Origin: Chamaecrista fasciculata
Taxonomy: Eukaryota; Streptophyta; Magnoliopsida; Fabales; Fabaceae
NCBI GenBank assembly: GCA_003254925.1
Contig: QANZ01016777.1
Span: 100,707-164,706, forward strand
DNA length: 64,000 nucleotides
Direction of reading: 5' to 3'
This document shows, one piece after another, positions 36,917 to 48,731 of this stretch. The notes below the pieces were generated by a model. It was not told the origin of the DNA, did no database searches, and saw only the letters and a program-made list of their open reading frames with translations. Position numbers and translations under genes: made by a program. How positions within the stretch are numbered: position 1 is the first letter of the stretch; every line of letters begins with the position of its first letter.

Positions 36917-36978
36917 TGGGCCGAAAGCCCACTCAGTAATGCTTTCTTGTTGGGCTATTCGTCGCATTCTTAGGCCCA
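36917..36978. promoter_or_regulatory. Four site II (TGGGCC/T) elements upstream of lipoyl synthase
   Basis: TGGGCC at 36917-36922, AGCCCA at 36926-36931, TGGGCT at 36951-36956 and GGCCCA at 36973-36978: four site II motifs in 62 bp, two on each strand, 135-196 bp before the start codon. Established knowledge: site II elements bind TCP factors and are enriched in promoters of nuclear genes for mitochondrial proteins. This fits the lipoyl synthase they precede. Confidence 0.6.
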
Positions 36979-37112
36979 TATTGTGGTTGGTAGATGTTGA
37001 TGCTACGTTCATCGCTGAAAGCTTCAATCTCGTTAGTCTTTACTATTACGACCAAACACTCATCATCCTCATCCTAGTGTATTTTCGCATTCGATCTCTC
37101 TGGTTGAGAGGG

Positions 37113-40100
37113 ATGATGTATTCGCGCATCAGAGCCGTGGCTCGAACCGTGAGTTCCTCTGTGAAGCCGTTTTCTTCATCGTCCACACCACCCGCACCAT
37201 CAGCCCCTTCGTCCCAATTTCCTCAGACTCTTGCGGGGCTCCGAGCACGGCTCGCGGAAGAAGCGCCATCTCTGTCCGACTTCGTTGACTTGCAATCCAG
37301 CAATTCGTATTCCGTCGAGGTCGGCACGAAGAAGAAGCCGTTGCCCAAGCCAAAATGGATGAAGGAATCGATTCCCGGTGGAGAGAAATATGTGCAGATC
37401 AAGAAGAAGCTGAGGGAATTGAAACTTCACACGGTTTGTGAGGAGGCCAAATGTCCTAATTTGGGCGAGTGCTGGTCTGGCGGTGAGACGGGGACTGCCA
37501 CTGCAACCATTATGATTCTTGGAGATACATGTACTCGAGGTTGCAGGTTATGTAATAGATTTGTGTTCGCTGTTGAATTTACTTATCATGTTATAGTGGT
37601 ATAAAACATTACCCCACTTCATTAGATAACTTCACAGTCCAGTAATGCTAGTACAGAGGGAGAGGAAATAATGCATCAGGGAATTCTCTATTTAGTTATT
37701 TTATTCTGATTTTCAGATTTTGCAATGTGAAAACTTCTCGAACTCCTCCTCCACCTGACCCTGATGAACCCACCAATGTGGCTGAAGCAATTGCATCTTG
37801 GGGTTTGGATTACGTCGTTATAACCAGTGTTGATCGTGATGATTTACCTGATCAAGGGAGTGGTCATTTTGCTGAGACAGTAATAAAGCTGAAGGAACTG
37901 AAGCCAAACATGCTTATAGAAGCCTTGGGTATGCTGTTTGTGAAAATAGATTTCTAGTTGGTTTTCTAGTGTACCGTATGCTAATCAATGCAAAACCAAG
38001 AACTTCTTTTATGAATTTCTGTATCAAATGTTTGCTACTATCCTAGACTGTGGTTTACCCATTTTGTTGATCTCCATTGAAACAGTTGGTACCTTTTTTT
38101 GGCTCCTTCTCTTTTCTGGGTGGGCATAAAATCCTGATTTTGATAAGGTGGATTAGCACTGGGGGCACTTTGGTTTATCACTTAATTGTAAGCCTTTTCG
38201 AGAAGCAATTCCAAGTCTTCATTGTAACAATGTTTGTACTATTTTTGTTGTGATAGTTCCTGATTTCCGTGGAGATGCTGGCTGTGTTGAGAAGGTTGCT
38301 AAATCAGGATTAGATGTCTTAGCACATAACATTGAGACAGTTGAAGAACTTCAGAGAGTTGTACGGGATCATCGTGCTAATTTTAAGCAGTCTATGGATG
38401 TTCTAATGATGGCCAAGGATTTTGCTCCTGCTGGTACTCTCACCAAGACTTCAATCATGTTAGGTTGTGGTGAAACACCTGACCAGGTTGTGAAAACAAT
38501 GGAGAAGGTTAGAGCAGCTGGAGTTGATGTGATGACATTTGGTCAGTATATGAGACCTTCAAAGCGCCATATGCCAGTTTCTGAATACATTACACCTGAG
38601 GCTTTTGAGAGGTATCGGGTACTTGGCATGGAAATGGTAAGTATTTAGTTTTTGCTTTAGTGGTTTTGATGAGTAACATTTGGCATATTTTTCTTAACCA
38701 AAGGAATGTTAAATAGATACATTGATTGTTGAAAAGCCATTACACTTTACTAACACGTAGCCTACTACTGACAGTCTCTATTACTTTTCTCATAATTTTG
38801 GTATTCTAGTAATTCTAGTTCGAATGCTTCACATTATTACCACTTGTAATTTTTCACCAGGTTGGCAGATTCTTGTAGTTAAGATATTTGAATCAAATCA
38901 TGAAATTTAAAGCATATTTTAAGTCTTTTAAATACACCCATAGATATATGTTCAAAAAGTTGAGGCAGTTACATCGAAACATAGTTTGTACAATAATGTC
39001 TGGTTGCATGGCTAAAATCTCTGAAATCCTGCTCCAGCTGACATTCTATGTATTTTTAGCTCTAATGCATGAACTAGTTCAGTCTCCCCCCTCCTTGTCC
39101 TCCTCCTCCTTTTAAAATGGCATACAAGGCCCTGTTAAATGTGATATATGGATGATGAACTAACTTCCTCTGCAAAAATAATCTTAAATAGAGAAGATTT
39201 TTGTTGCACCTTGTTCGATATATTAAAGACTAAATTATGTAAAACCTATATAAGCCTTTCAAATAGATCCATAATTTCACAATATGGTGAGCTTCTTTCT
39301 CTTTCCGTTTGTATCATTTGGTGGTTTGCATTTTGGTTTATAATTCCCTTAGTATTATTGCTACCGAGATAAAAAATTTGGCTGATGTCCTGTGTGTGAT
39401 ATATTGTAAGGTATTGTAAAGATCACAAATCTTCAGAATTTTTCATGTATGCCATTTTCATTAACTGGATTAGCCAGATTCACTTTTCCAATTTGCTGTT
39501 TTTCTGGGAAATGATTTTTTTTTTTTTTGGTTTGGGGGTTTGGGGGGAGGATTATAACAAAGAAGTAGCCCATGATTGAGTTTAATGAGGTCTTCTTTTC
39601 CTGCAAAGATTGTTGGAAAAAAAAAAACAATTGAGACTATTACTGGGAAGTTTCTTGTGTGTATATCAGTATATTTAATGTAGGCATGTAGCCTGCGTCA
39701 CATATGTCTTGTAGAGTATATGTACATACAGATTTATAAGGAGATCCGTCTTCAGTAACTGATATAATGTTTTCTCTGAGGGGAAGTGGGGCATGGTGAG
39801 AATTTGATAAGTGGAATAGTGGATTCCTTCACCTATAGCCTTTCATTTCACGTATCGTTCCTTGCAAATTCATTCTTTGTGCATAATTGATAATAGTCTG
39901 CATCTGGCTACCCCTATAGTGAATAATGCCTTATCATTCTACTCACTTACTCAGCAGTTGTCATGCTTTGGTGTTACCGCAAAAATGGATCTAGTTGTAG
40001 CACTGCATCTGGCAAATGAACCAAGCCAGTGTAATCATGGCGCATTTATCTTCAAATTATTGTCACATGTAGCAACATTTTGATTTGTGGAAAACCTGTA

Positions 40101-40332
40101 TATTCTATTAGAAGGCTAAAGCTGCTTTTTCTTACTCTTATGACAGATTTATTAATCATAGCTATCATGTGGTATGAATGATAATTGTATGCTTTGTCTG
40201 TGATAGGGCTTCCGATATGTTGCATCTGGTCCCATGGTGAGGTCGTCTTATAAAGCAGGTGAATTTTATATCAAGTCCATGATAGACTCAGACCGGGCGA
40301 AATCTCATTCGAAGCTTCCTGCCTCTGCTTAA
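37113..40332 (+). CDS. LIP1: Lipoyl synthase, mitochondrial (radical SAM)
   Basis: Exons 37113-37546, 37717-37928, 38257-38636 and 40207-40332, all GT-AG, give 383 residues. The first 30 residues are Arg/Ser-rich and lack acids ([20 protein letters not shown]), as in mitochondrial targeting peptides. The auxiliary cluster cysteines form CX4CX5C at residues 109, 114 and 120 ([12 protein letters not shown]). The radical-SAM motif CX3CX2C is at 140, 144 and 147, split by intron 1 (CTRGC-R-FC). The C-terminal RSSYKAGE segment, which supplies the conserved serine of the auxiliary cluster, is in exon 4. The enzyme inserts two sulfurs into octanoyl groups on lipoyl-domain proteins such as glycine decarboxylase H and the E2 subunits. 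[14 protein letters not shown] and [10 protein letters not shown] motifs are intact, so it looks functional. The second Met at 37116 is an equal candidate for the start. Confidence 0.96.
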
Positions 40333-41380
40333 GTTTTCTTCTCTTTTACTGTTACACAATTCTTTTAACATGTATCATATGTAAGAAGGAGCTCAGGTAT
40401 TCTGGTGTTGTTGATGTTCATGTCACCTGTAATTTATCAGTAAAATGATATGAATGGGCCCCAAGCTATGATTCCACCTCCTCCCTCCACGCTTTTCTCC
40501 CTAACTGAAACAGTGGATTTATTGAGATTCAATGGGGAAAACATTTTCCTCCCCGTTTGAGTGATTGCTTAAGAAAGCTCTTCACAGCCTCCAAAATTTT
40601 GCTCCCTTTCACTCCCTTCACCATGTACCGCTCGCTGTTTATGTCAACTTGTGTTTGTATTATTGAACAAGTATGTTTTTTTTATTAGCTCTTAGTATAA
40701 TAAGTGCAAATAAGTTTTCTTAATTTTTCTTTTTGGAAATTGTTGAAAACTGTGTCTCAAGTAAACTCCTTTAGATCTACGATGCATTCCTCAAGCGTTA
40801 GAAAATTGATGATACAGAAAATCAGGTGGTCCACTTGTACTATGGCATGCTTCATTGTGTTTTTTGGGCCGGGAAATGAAAGAGAAAATATTGAAGAGAA
40901 AGGAGAGGAAAGTAAACGAAAAGATAATTTTGTATGTGCTTTGATGTTAAGGCTTAAGATGTTTTTTCAATGTTTATTTTAAATTTATGATAATAAAAGA
41001 TGATAGATACTTAATTTATTTTTCTGTTTTTAACTTTTCAGATAGAAGAGAATTTTCAAATTTTTTATTTCAGTCTTGTGGTTTCTTTCCCAAAGATAGC
41101 GTTTGTATGCCGTGAATCCATGAACAAATCTTGGAGGGGTTGTAGTTTTAAACATTAGAATTAGGAATTTAGGATCATAAATAAATATCTTCGTTCTTGA
41201 TTTCTGTTGGCCACAATAATCTAGCAAGCTATTTCATTCAACGTCTTTTAACATTTCGAAATCATCAATAATGGCTGGAATTTAGAATTATTTTCGAACG
41301 AGGCTAGCTCTTTTAGTTCTATTACGCCACTTTTCATTGGAATTTGGACGTTTCTAAGAAATCAGAGTTTGAGACCATAA
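40333..41380. other. 3' flank of lipoyl synthase and spacer
   Basis: The first 150 bp probably contain the 3' UTR. The rest shows no gene or bounded repeat. Confidence 0.4.
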
Positions 41381-41389
41381 TTTTAAAAT

Positions 41390-41926
41390 GGTTAAAGGTT
41401 CATTTTGGTCCTAAATGTATGCCCTAATGTTCATTTTGGTCCATTATGTTTTAAAATATTCAAATTGGTCCTAAATGTTTGCAAAATGTTTCATTTTGGT
41501 CCCAACAATTGAATATGGCTTGTTTCAAGTTCAAACGTTATGACTTTAGAGCTACGTATTGTTCTCGAAGAGTACTTTCTCTATCCAATTGGAGCCGTCA
41601 GCAAACGAGATTAAATCAGTCCTAAAAGTAGACTTCTCGTTTCATGATCAAACAAGCTAAGTTGATCATATCTCTCTCGTTTCAAATTTGAATGCGAAGA
41701 ATTCAGAGCTACAAGTTCCTCTTAACAAGTCCTTTGAACTTGAAATGAGAGACGAGAGAAATATGATCAAATTCAATAGTTTGGGACCAAAATGAAATAT
41801 TTTACCAACTTTTAGGACCAAAATGAATCATTTTACTAACATTTAGGCCAATTTGAACATTTTGAAACATAATGGACCAAAATGAACATTAAGGCATACA
41901 TTTAGGACCAAAATGATCCTTTGACC
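41390..41926. mobile_element. Mutator-like foldback element (537 bp)
   Basis: The terminal arms of about 130 bp carry repeated cattttggtcc / ggaccaaaatg phrases and begin ggttaaagg / ggtcaaagg. A perfect 9-bp duplication, ttttaaaat, flanks it (41381-41389 and 41927-41935). The non-palindromic centre (41528-41770) is related to 11750-12010. Non-coding. Confidence 0.8.
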
Positions 41927-42634
41927 TTTTAAAATTGTAAACAAAAATAATATATACAATATTATACACAAGTTAGATGTTCCCAATAAATATAATGGAA
42001 TAATGGATGGAAGTCATGGAACCCAAGGTCAAACTGAACTTTCCTTTTCCTTAAGTTTAGTCCCATCTCTTAGAGTTTTGTAAATGTCTCTGCCATGAAT
42101 TGCAGTGAATTGCTGAGCCATAACTAGAAACACTATAATGAACTTCAGAAGAATAAATGGTTCTAACTTCAAATAATAAAAATATATATATAAAAATGGT
42201 TAGTGGTTACTGTTGCTGTTACAACGTATATATATTTTTTTGGTTCGAATTGTTGAACCGCGATACTTTTTTACATGAAGACATAAAAATGTTATTTATT
42301 GTTTTCATTATACCTACTTGTAATATTATGCATATATTTACCCTTTTTAGTAAATAGAGTCTAAATGAAATTTACCATTAATTTTTTTGGCCATAATCTA
42401 TTCAACCTTTTGCCAATTGTGGGTTGTGGCTTATGCTTTTCATTAACACGGGCTGCCATTAAGCCTAATGGTGGTTACTTTACAGGTTAAAAAGTGAGAC
42501 AAGTTTTTAAAGAAAGTTACTTTTAATTGAGATGTTCAAAGGAGAGTTAGTGGTATTAAAGTTGAATACTAATGTCAGAGTCACGTAAGAGCCCATAAAC
42601 CAACACAAATAGATGAAAATCATCAAATAAATAA

Positions 42635-42916
42635 GGCTAAAGTCTTATTTTGATCCCTCAGTTATGTTCAGTGTTCCAAATTGGTCCCCCAATTATTTTT
42701 CGTTCCATATTGGTTCCCCAGTTATGTAAAATTTGACAAAGTTGGTCCCTCAAACAGTTTCCATCCAATTTTCCGTTAAAAAAAAACAAAATTGATTTTT
42801 AACTCCTAAAAGTTTAAATTTTTTGCATCAAGGACCTTTTTCTCTATAATAGAACCAAAATGTAAGAAAGAAGAAATACTTGAGGGTTTTAGTTTATTTT
42901 ACACAAAAAAACAAAC

Positions 42917-42955
<39 letters not shown>

Positions 42956-43692
42956 AATCTTCCGACCCAGAAATTGCAATTCAAGAAACGAAGAACCTTT
43001 AGATATCAAAACCTCCACAAGCTTCCTCAAAATTCCATTCCATATCTTCATCATCATCATTCTTCGAATTCGCGGCCGTCATGGTGGTGGTGGGAGTTTG
43101 AATCTGAAACTGGGGATTGAAGAAGTTGTCGATTCCGTAGATTGCGAGAGTGCCGTCGTCGAAGATGGGGTTGAAATGATGATGATGATGACAATGATGT
43201 GGTGGTGGTGAGGGTGAGGGAGTGATTGGGAAAGAGAGTGCAATCCTGAAAGGGACAGAGGAGAGGGATTGGAGAGGGTGAAGGAGTGATTGGGAAAGAA
43301 TGATGATGATGAAGATATGGAATGGAATTTTGAGGAAGCTTGTGGGGGGTTTTGAGATCTAAAGATTCTTCATTACTTGAATTGTAGTTTCTGGGTCTGA
43401 AGATTGAGAGGAGAGAGAAAGAGAGAAAGAGAGAGAGAGTATATTTTTTTTGGTGTAAAATAAACTAAAACCCTCAAGTATTTCTTCTTTCTTACATTTT
43501 GGTTCTATTATAGAGAAAAAGGTCCTTGATGCAAAAAATTTAAACTTTTAGGAGTTAAAAATCAATTTTGTCTTTTTTTTAACGGAAAATTAGATGGAAA
43601 CTGTTAGAGGGACCAACTTTGTCAAATTTTGCATAACTGGGGGACCAATATAGAACGAAAAATAACTGGGGGACCAAAATAGGACTTTAGCC
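42635..43692. mobile_element. Pack-type Mutator-like foldback element with FLA fragment
   Basis: Two inverted arms of about 400-430 bp (42635-43064 and 43297-43692) match nearly throughout. Both begin ggctaaagtc and repeat tttggtcccccagtta phrases, and both contain tcaaggacctttttctctat. A CT microsatellite interrupts the left arm at about 42917-42951. It is flanked by a perfect 9-bp duplication, aataaataa (42626-42634 and 43693-43701). The centre contains a piece of a fasciclin-like gene (see next entry). The outer arm is related to that of the element at 53065-54320. No transposase is present, so it would be mobilised in trans. Confidence 0.85.
43068..43180 (-). pseudogene. Captured fragment of a fasciclin-like arabinogalactan protein gene
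   Basis: On the minus strand this reads without stops as FNPIFDDGTLAIYGIDNFF then NPQFQIQ and a Thr/Pro-rich tail. The pattern PxFDDGxLxIYGIDxFFxPxF is familiar from the end of the fasciclin domain of plant FLA proteins, followed by a Pro/Thr linker. Only about 35 codons are present, GC-richer than the flanks, enclosed by the foldback arms. It lacks start, signal peptide and the rest of the domain, so it is a captured gene piece and not a gene. Confidence 0.7.
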
Positions 43693-43701
43693 AATAAATA
43701 A

Positions 43702-44411
43702 ATAAGTGAAACCAACACTTAAACATTATTAGGCAATTGTTAAGTGATACTTGTTGTAATTTCTTTTTGAGACATCGAATTGAAGAAGGTTTGCATTTTG
43801 CAATGGAGTATATATTATAAAGCTTTTCGTGATGATGGCGTGTTATTGTCATTCAACACAAAGTGTTTGCTTTGCTTTAATAACCAACAACATCAAAGTT
43901 TTTAATTAATTATGTCCAAACATGCTGAGTATTAAGGCTGTGCAAATCAGCTTATTGACTAGAGTGGTTTAACGAAAGAAGCTAGTTTCTCAAACAATGA
44001 CAAAAATAATTATATTGAGTCACTGTCCATAATACTTTGAAGAAGCATTGTCTTTGGTGGAGTATCTTATATTATATGGCTCCACCCCTTTCTGGTTGTC
44101 CATGTTTAAAATTATAGTCTATGAAATTAAAAATAAGAGAAAATTTACTATTTGGTCTCTCTTTCTTTACTAAGTTAACAATTTAGTCCCTTATTTATTT
44201 TACATACATATTTGCGTGNTCACACATTCTCCTAAGGTCCTCACTGGTTCACTCTTCACAACCGTTTCAGACTTCTCAAAACCAACATTTCAGTAGCCGT
44301 TTCACCTTTTCAAAATCTAGACAAATCATGCAATACCCATCACTTTCTTCTTCTTCTTACCCACTTTCACATTCTGAGAGATCTCTGTGATTTTCCTCCT
44401 ATTCCATCCAA
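43702..44411. other. Spacer with dispersed repeat copy and a single-N join
   Basis: About 44055-44131 is a second copy of the sequence at 35419-35493 (shared gtccatgtttaaaattatag and ctatgaaattaaa). The N at 44219 marks another join. The stretch 44300-44411 is pyrimidine-rich and likely the 5' UTR of the next gene. Confidence 0.5.
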
Positions 44412-45266
44412 ATGGGTTGCTGCTCCAGCATTCCCAAAACCCCAAATCAACACCCAAAACGTCAAAACCCTCTCGAAATCAAGCAATCTCCTGAACCGAA
44501 ATCAAATTCCGCCGCCCACGAGATGGACCGTCGATCTCCGCCGCCGTTACCAGTGGAAGAGGAAACTGTGAAAGAGGTTCTCTCGGAAACGCCCATTTCG
44601 AAACCTCAAGTTTCCGTTTTGGAGGAACAAAGGAAGACCCAGATGAATGCGATTGAGATTGAACCCCTAGTTGACGACGAGTCGTTTGGAGCGAAGCCAG
44701 AGAGTGTCGTTGAAAAACCAGAAGAGGAGGTCTCTGAAATGGCGTCTCAACTTTCAGAAATATGCAGCGTCAGCGAGAGCTTTTCAACCACTACTTCGGT
44801 TGCAGAAAAGAGAGAAGACGAAGCCACCAGTAAGCGGTTGAATCGACCTCTGTCCAGTAATGCACCCAGAAAGCGTCCTTCTTACGCCGTTGATTCCACC
44901 GGCGGGAGAGAAAGAAGGGCCAAGTCTCCGGCGAGGAGACCGGAGCCTTCGCCGGAGAAGAAGACTAAGAAGATTCAAGTTCGTGGGAGGGAATCGGGTC
45001 AAGTAGCGACCCGGAAGGTTAATGTGGGTCCCATGGGTGTTCGGAGGGATCCCGGTGAGAGATCTGGCCGTCGATCTAGGTCGCCGTCGACCAGGGCGGT
45101 TAGTGCCGTCGGCGGCGGCCGGAGCCAGGTGAAGCCACCGGCGAAGAGAGTGGAGGAGAATAGTGGGAGTGAGAAAGTTTTGGAGAAAAACGACGACGTT
45201 TCTGAGGAGGTGCAGGAGTCACTGGAGAACCCACATGTTTCCATGGAGTGCTTTATTTTTCTGTAG
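44412..45266 (+). CDS. Basic disordered protein with N-terminal lipidation motif
   Basis: A 284-residue single-exon protein. The start MGCCSS is a classic N-myristoylation site (Gly2) with adjacent cysteines for palmitoylation, so membrane anchoring is expected. Residues about 10-125 are Pro/Glu-rich (PPPLPVEEETVKEVLSETP is recognisable). Residues 140-250 are strongly basic with SR/RS and SPARRPEPSPEKK motifs, and an acidic stretch follows. The last residues, ENPHVSMECFIFL, are a hydrophobic end I associate with a conserved plant family of unknown function. No folded domain is evident. The tail is not a CaaX box, because the cysteine is fifth from the end. Names such as serine/arginine repetitive protein would reflect composition only. 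Coding GC is well above the flanks, supporting a real gene. Confidence 0.8.
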   Translation: MGCCSSIPKTPNQHPKRQNPLEIKQSPEPKSNSAAHEMDRRSPPPLPVEEETVKEVLSETPISKPQVSVLEEQRKTQMNAIEIEPLVDDESFGAKPESVVEKPEEEVSEMASQLSEICSVSESFSTTTSVAEKREDEATSKRLNRPLSSNAPRKRPSYAVDSTGGRERRAKSPARRPEPSPEKKTKKIQVRGRESGQVATRKVNVGPMGVRRDPGERSGRRSRSPSTRAVSAVGGGRSQVKPPAKRVEENSGSEKVLEKNDDVSEEVQESLENPHVSMECFIFL

Positions 45267-46596
45267 AATTTGGAAGGCATCATCATCAATTTCGATTCTT
45301 CTTTGGTTCTAGAAGCGATTTTCACATTGGATGGGAATAGTAAATGAAGTGGTTTTTCAAAATGTTTATGTTGGCATTTATGTGTTCCTTTGTTGAATTT
45401 TCTGAGGATGTGGGACCGATGGCTCACAGTTTACTTCTGTAAATACTAAACCTACCATTGTGAACTAGAAAGAAAGAAAGAAGCTTCCATTCAAAAGGAA
45501 TTTTCCTTTTGTTTTAAAATGTTTTTGATGTTTGACATTGGAGTAGATTAGAAAATGGAATTGGTTCTCGAAATTGGGCATCTTGTGTGTATGTGTGTGT
45601 GTTTTGTGGGGATATGGGGAAGACAGAGACTTGTTTTGTTTCTTGTTGTAGGGCTAGATTGTCCTGTATTTGCCTTCATGGGGATAAGAAAAGCGTGAGA
45701 AAAATTGCAGAAGCGGACAGAACAGGAGATAGCTAATAAGGCCAAGGGATCAATCGAGGTAGCTTGAAAATATGTTGTTAATGGAGCAGACTAGGTTCGT
45801 CAAATATGAAATTTTGTCCATGTTGGATAAGTAGTCTTCGTAAACATTAAAGATTAGACCTGAATGAGGAAAGCTAGGAGAAGAAACCTGTTCACTTCTG
45901 TAAGGATTCCCTGAATCACACACACCTCCGAAACAGAAGAAAGATTCGATGTGATGTTATGTGGTTGCTAGCTGATTAGATTTCCCACTTCCCACTAGGC
46001 TAATTAACATTTACAGAAACTTGACAATATTTAATGAGAAGTTGGGAATAGATTAATCTGGAATGAAGGTCGGGTTTGCTTCAGCAATGTTGTGATGGTT
46101 AGATACTTGGACCCAATCCTTTGTAGTGTTGGGACGTCGTGGAATTCTTTACATTTGATTTTGTCTCACAGATCAACGTTCAAATGTAATCTTAAATTCA
46201 TCAAATGTAGAGAACTTCAGAGAGATTCCAATTTAGAGGATCTGATTTCTTAGACACTTAGGTTTCATTTCAATAGAGGCAGGAGGGGAGTAGAAGAAGA
46301 AAAAGAAGAATCATGGAAGGAAGATAGATATTAGATCCATTGTGTTGTAGCCTTGTAGGTGATGTTTGGATAAAGATGATTGTCAAAAAACATACCATCT
46401 AAGCTGAGATTTGAGAAGAAAACAGTTTTGTTGAGGCCCATTCACAGTGGACCATGTATGCTGGGTTTTTCTTGAAGTTTAGGCCCATTCATTAAAGGAA
46501 AAACTACCACTTCTTTCATGGACTAGGTAGGTACAGCTGTAAGTTTATGTCAACTCAAGCATGCATCAGCATTCAACATATATAAAACGGAAAGGG
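45267..46596. other. 3' flank and spacer, no gene seen
   Basis: Probably 3' UTR at the start. A short gaaagaaagaaag run at 45470 and a gtgtgtatgtgtgtgtg run at 45585 are present. No other gene or bounded element is recognised. Confidence 0.4.
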
Positions 46597-46605
46597 AAAA
46601 TCTAT

Positions 46606-48702
46606 GAGTAAAATAACTTCCCGGCTCTTGATTTTTGCACTCGTTGACAGATAGGTCCCTGAATTTTATCCATTGTACTAGTCGGTCCCCGAAATTTGCA
46701 AACGCCTAACTAATTGGTCCCTCCGTCATATTGTCGTTACAAAAAAGCTGACGTGGCCATAACGGACGCTGATGTGTCCTGTTATGTGCTGACGTGTCCC
46801 GTTATCGCCACGTCAGCACCGTTATATTAAAAAAAAAAAAAGCTGCCACGTCATAAAATAGTGACACATAAGCATTTTCTCATTGCACTTATAGGTCCCT
46901 GAACCATTTTTATTCCATTATTTTCAATTCCCCCTCTTTTTCATCATTTTCATTCATTTTAGTCCCAAATCCTCAAAATAAAATTATAAAGTGTCCCAAA
47001 ACTCTTTCAAACATTCCAATTTAGTCCTTAAAAATATTAAAAACTCTAAACCCTAAACCTTAAATCCCCAAACCCTAAACCCTAAAAATAACTAAGTTCA
47101 ACAATTAGGTCCTTGACCCATTTTTATTCCATTATTCTCTTTTTTTTTGCCACAATTCCATTATTCTCAATTCCCCCTTTTTTCATAATCTTCATTCATT
47201 TTAGTCCCAAATTCTTAAAATAAAATTGTAAAGTGTCCCAAAACTCTTCCAAACATTCCAATTTAGTCCTTAAAAATATTAAAAACCNNNNNNNNNNNNN
47301 NNNNNNNNNNNNNNNNNNNNNNNNNNNNNNNNNNNNNNNNNNNNNNNNNNNNNNNNNNNNNNNNNNNNNNNNNNNNNNNNNNNNNNNNNNNNNNNNNNNN
47401 NNNNNNNNNNNNNNNNNNNNNNNNNNNNNNNNNNNNNNNNNNNNNNNNNNNNNNNNNNNNNNNNNNNNNNNNNNNNNNNNNNNNNNNNNNNNNNNNNNNN
47501 NNNNNNNNNNNNNNNNNNNNNNNNNNNNNNNNNNNNNNNNNNNNNNNNNNNNNNNNNNNNNNNNNNNNNNNNNNNNNNNNNNNNNNNNNNNNNNNNNNNN
47601 NNNNNNNNNNNNNNNNNNNNNNNNNNNNNNNNNNNNNNNNNNNNNNNNNNNNNNNNNNNNNNNNNNNNNNNNNNNNNNNNNNNNNNNNNNNNNNNNNNNN
47701 NNNNNNNNNNNNNNNNNNNNNNNNNNNNNNNNNNNNNNNNNNNNNNNNNNNNNNNNNNNNNNNNNNNNNNNNNNNNNNNNNNNNNNNNNNNNNNNNNNNN
47801 NNNNNNNNNNNNNNNNNNNNNNNNNNNNNNNNNNNNNNNNNNNNNNNNNNNNNNNNNNNNNNNNNNNNNNNNNNNNNNNNNNNNNNNNNNNNNNNNNNNN
47901 NNNNNNNNNNNNNNNNNNNNNNNNNNNNNNNNNNNNNNNNNNNNNNNNNNNNNNNNNNNNNNNNNNNNNNNNNNNNNNNNNNNNNNNNNNNNNNNNNNNN
48001 NNNNNNNNNNNNNNNNNNNNNNNNNNNNNNNNNNNNNNNNNNNNNNNNNNNNNNNNNNNNNNNNNNNNNNNNNNNNNNNNNNNNNNNNNNNNNNNNNNNN
48101 NNNNNNNNNNNNNNNNNNNNNNNNNNNNNNNNNNNNNNNNNNNNNNNNNNNNNNNNNNNNNNNNNNNNNNNNNNNNNNNNNNNNNNNNNNNNNNNNNNNN
48201 NNNNNNNNNNNNNNNNNNNNNNNNNNNNNNNNNNNNNNNNNNNNNNNNNNNNNNNNNNNNGGTTTAAGGTTTAGGGTTTTTAATATTTTTAAGGACTAAA
48301 TTGAAATGTTTGAAAGAGTTTTGGGACACTTTACAATTTTATTTTGAGGATTTGGGACTAAAACGAATGAAGATGATAAAAAAGAGGGAGAATTAAGAAT
48401 AATGGAATAAAAATGGGTCAAGGACCTATAAGTGCAATGAGAAAATGCTTATATGTCACTATTTTATGACGTGGCAGCATTTTTTTTTTGGAATATAACG
48501 GTGTTGACGTGGTGATAACGGGACACGTCAGCGCATAAGCGTTCGTTATGGCTGCGTCAGTATTTTTGTAACGCCAATATGACGGAGGGACCAATTAATT
48601 AGGCGTTTGCAAATTTCGGAGACCGGCTAGTATAATGAGTAAAATTTAGGGACCTATCTCTCAGCGAGTGCAAAAATCAAGGACCCAGAAGTTATTTTAC
48701 TC
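46606..48702. mobile_element. Long Mutator-like foldback element with central gap
   Basis: The left arm (46606 to the gap) and right arm (gap to 48702) are inverted copies of each other. Both run gagtaaaataactt, then tgatttttgcactcg, ataggtccct, aatttgcaaacgcctaa, ggtccctccgtcatattg, gacgtgtcccgttatc and tagtcccaaat. Right-arm similarity runs into the gap. The flanks aaaatctat and ataatatat agree at 7 of 9 positions, a degraded duplication. The left arm contains a duplication of about 190 bp (46895-47045 and 47100-47287) separated by degenerate telomere-like aaaccctaaacc words. The cargo, if any, is hidden in the gap. Confidence 0.75.
47288..48260. other. Assembly gap (973 N)
   Basis: The gap is exactly at the centre of the foldback element at 46606-48702, where the two arms meet or enclose cargo. 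Long inverted arms readily cause such a break. The open frame spanning the Ns has no meaning. Confidence 0.97.
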
Positions 48703-48731
48703 ATAATATATAAAAAAAAACCCTCTATAGC

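Noticed and set aside
36939..37112. N-terminal extension of lipoyl synthase to a Met at 36939
   Set aside because: It would run through the site II promoter cluster, and the extra residues are hydrophobic and not needed; the Arg/Ser-rich targeting peptide begins at 37113.
47044..47092. Telomere array
   Set aside because: Only a few degenerate aaaccctaa words inside a transposon arm; not a true interstitial telomere.
47233..48267. Long open frame of 344 codons
   Set aside because: Almost all of it is undefined N; the few real codons belong to a foldback repeat arm.
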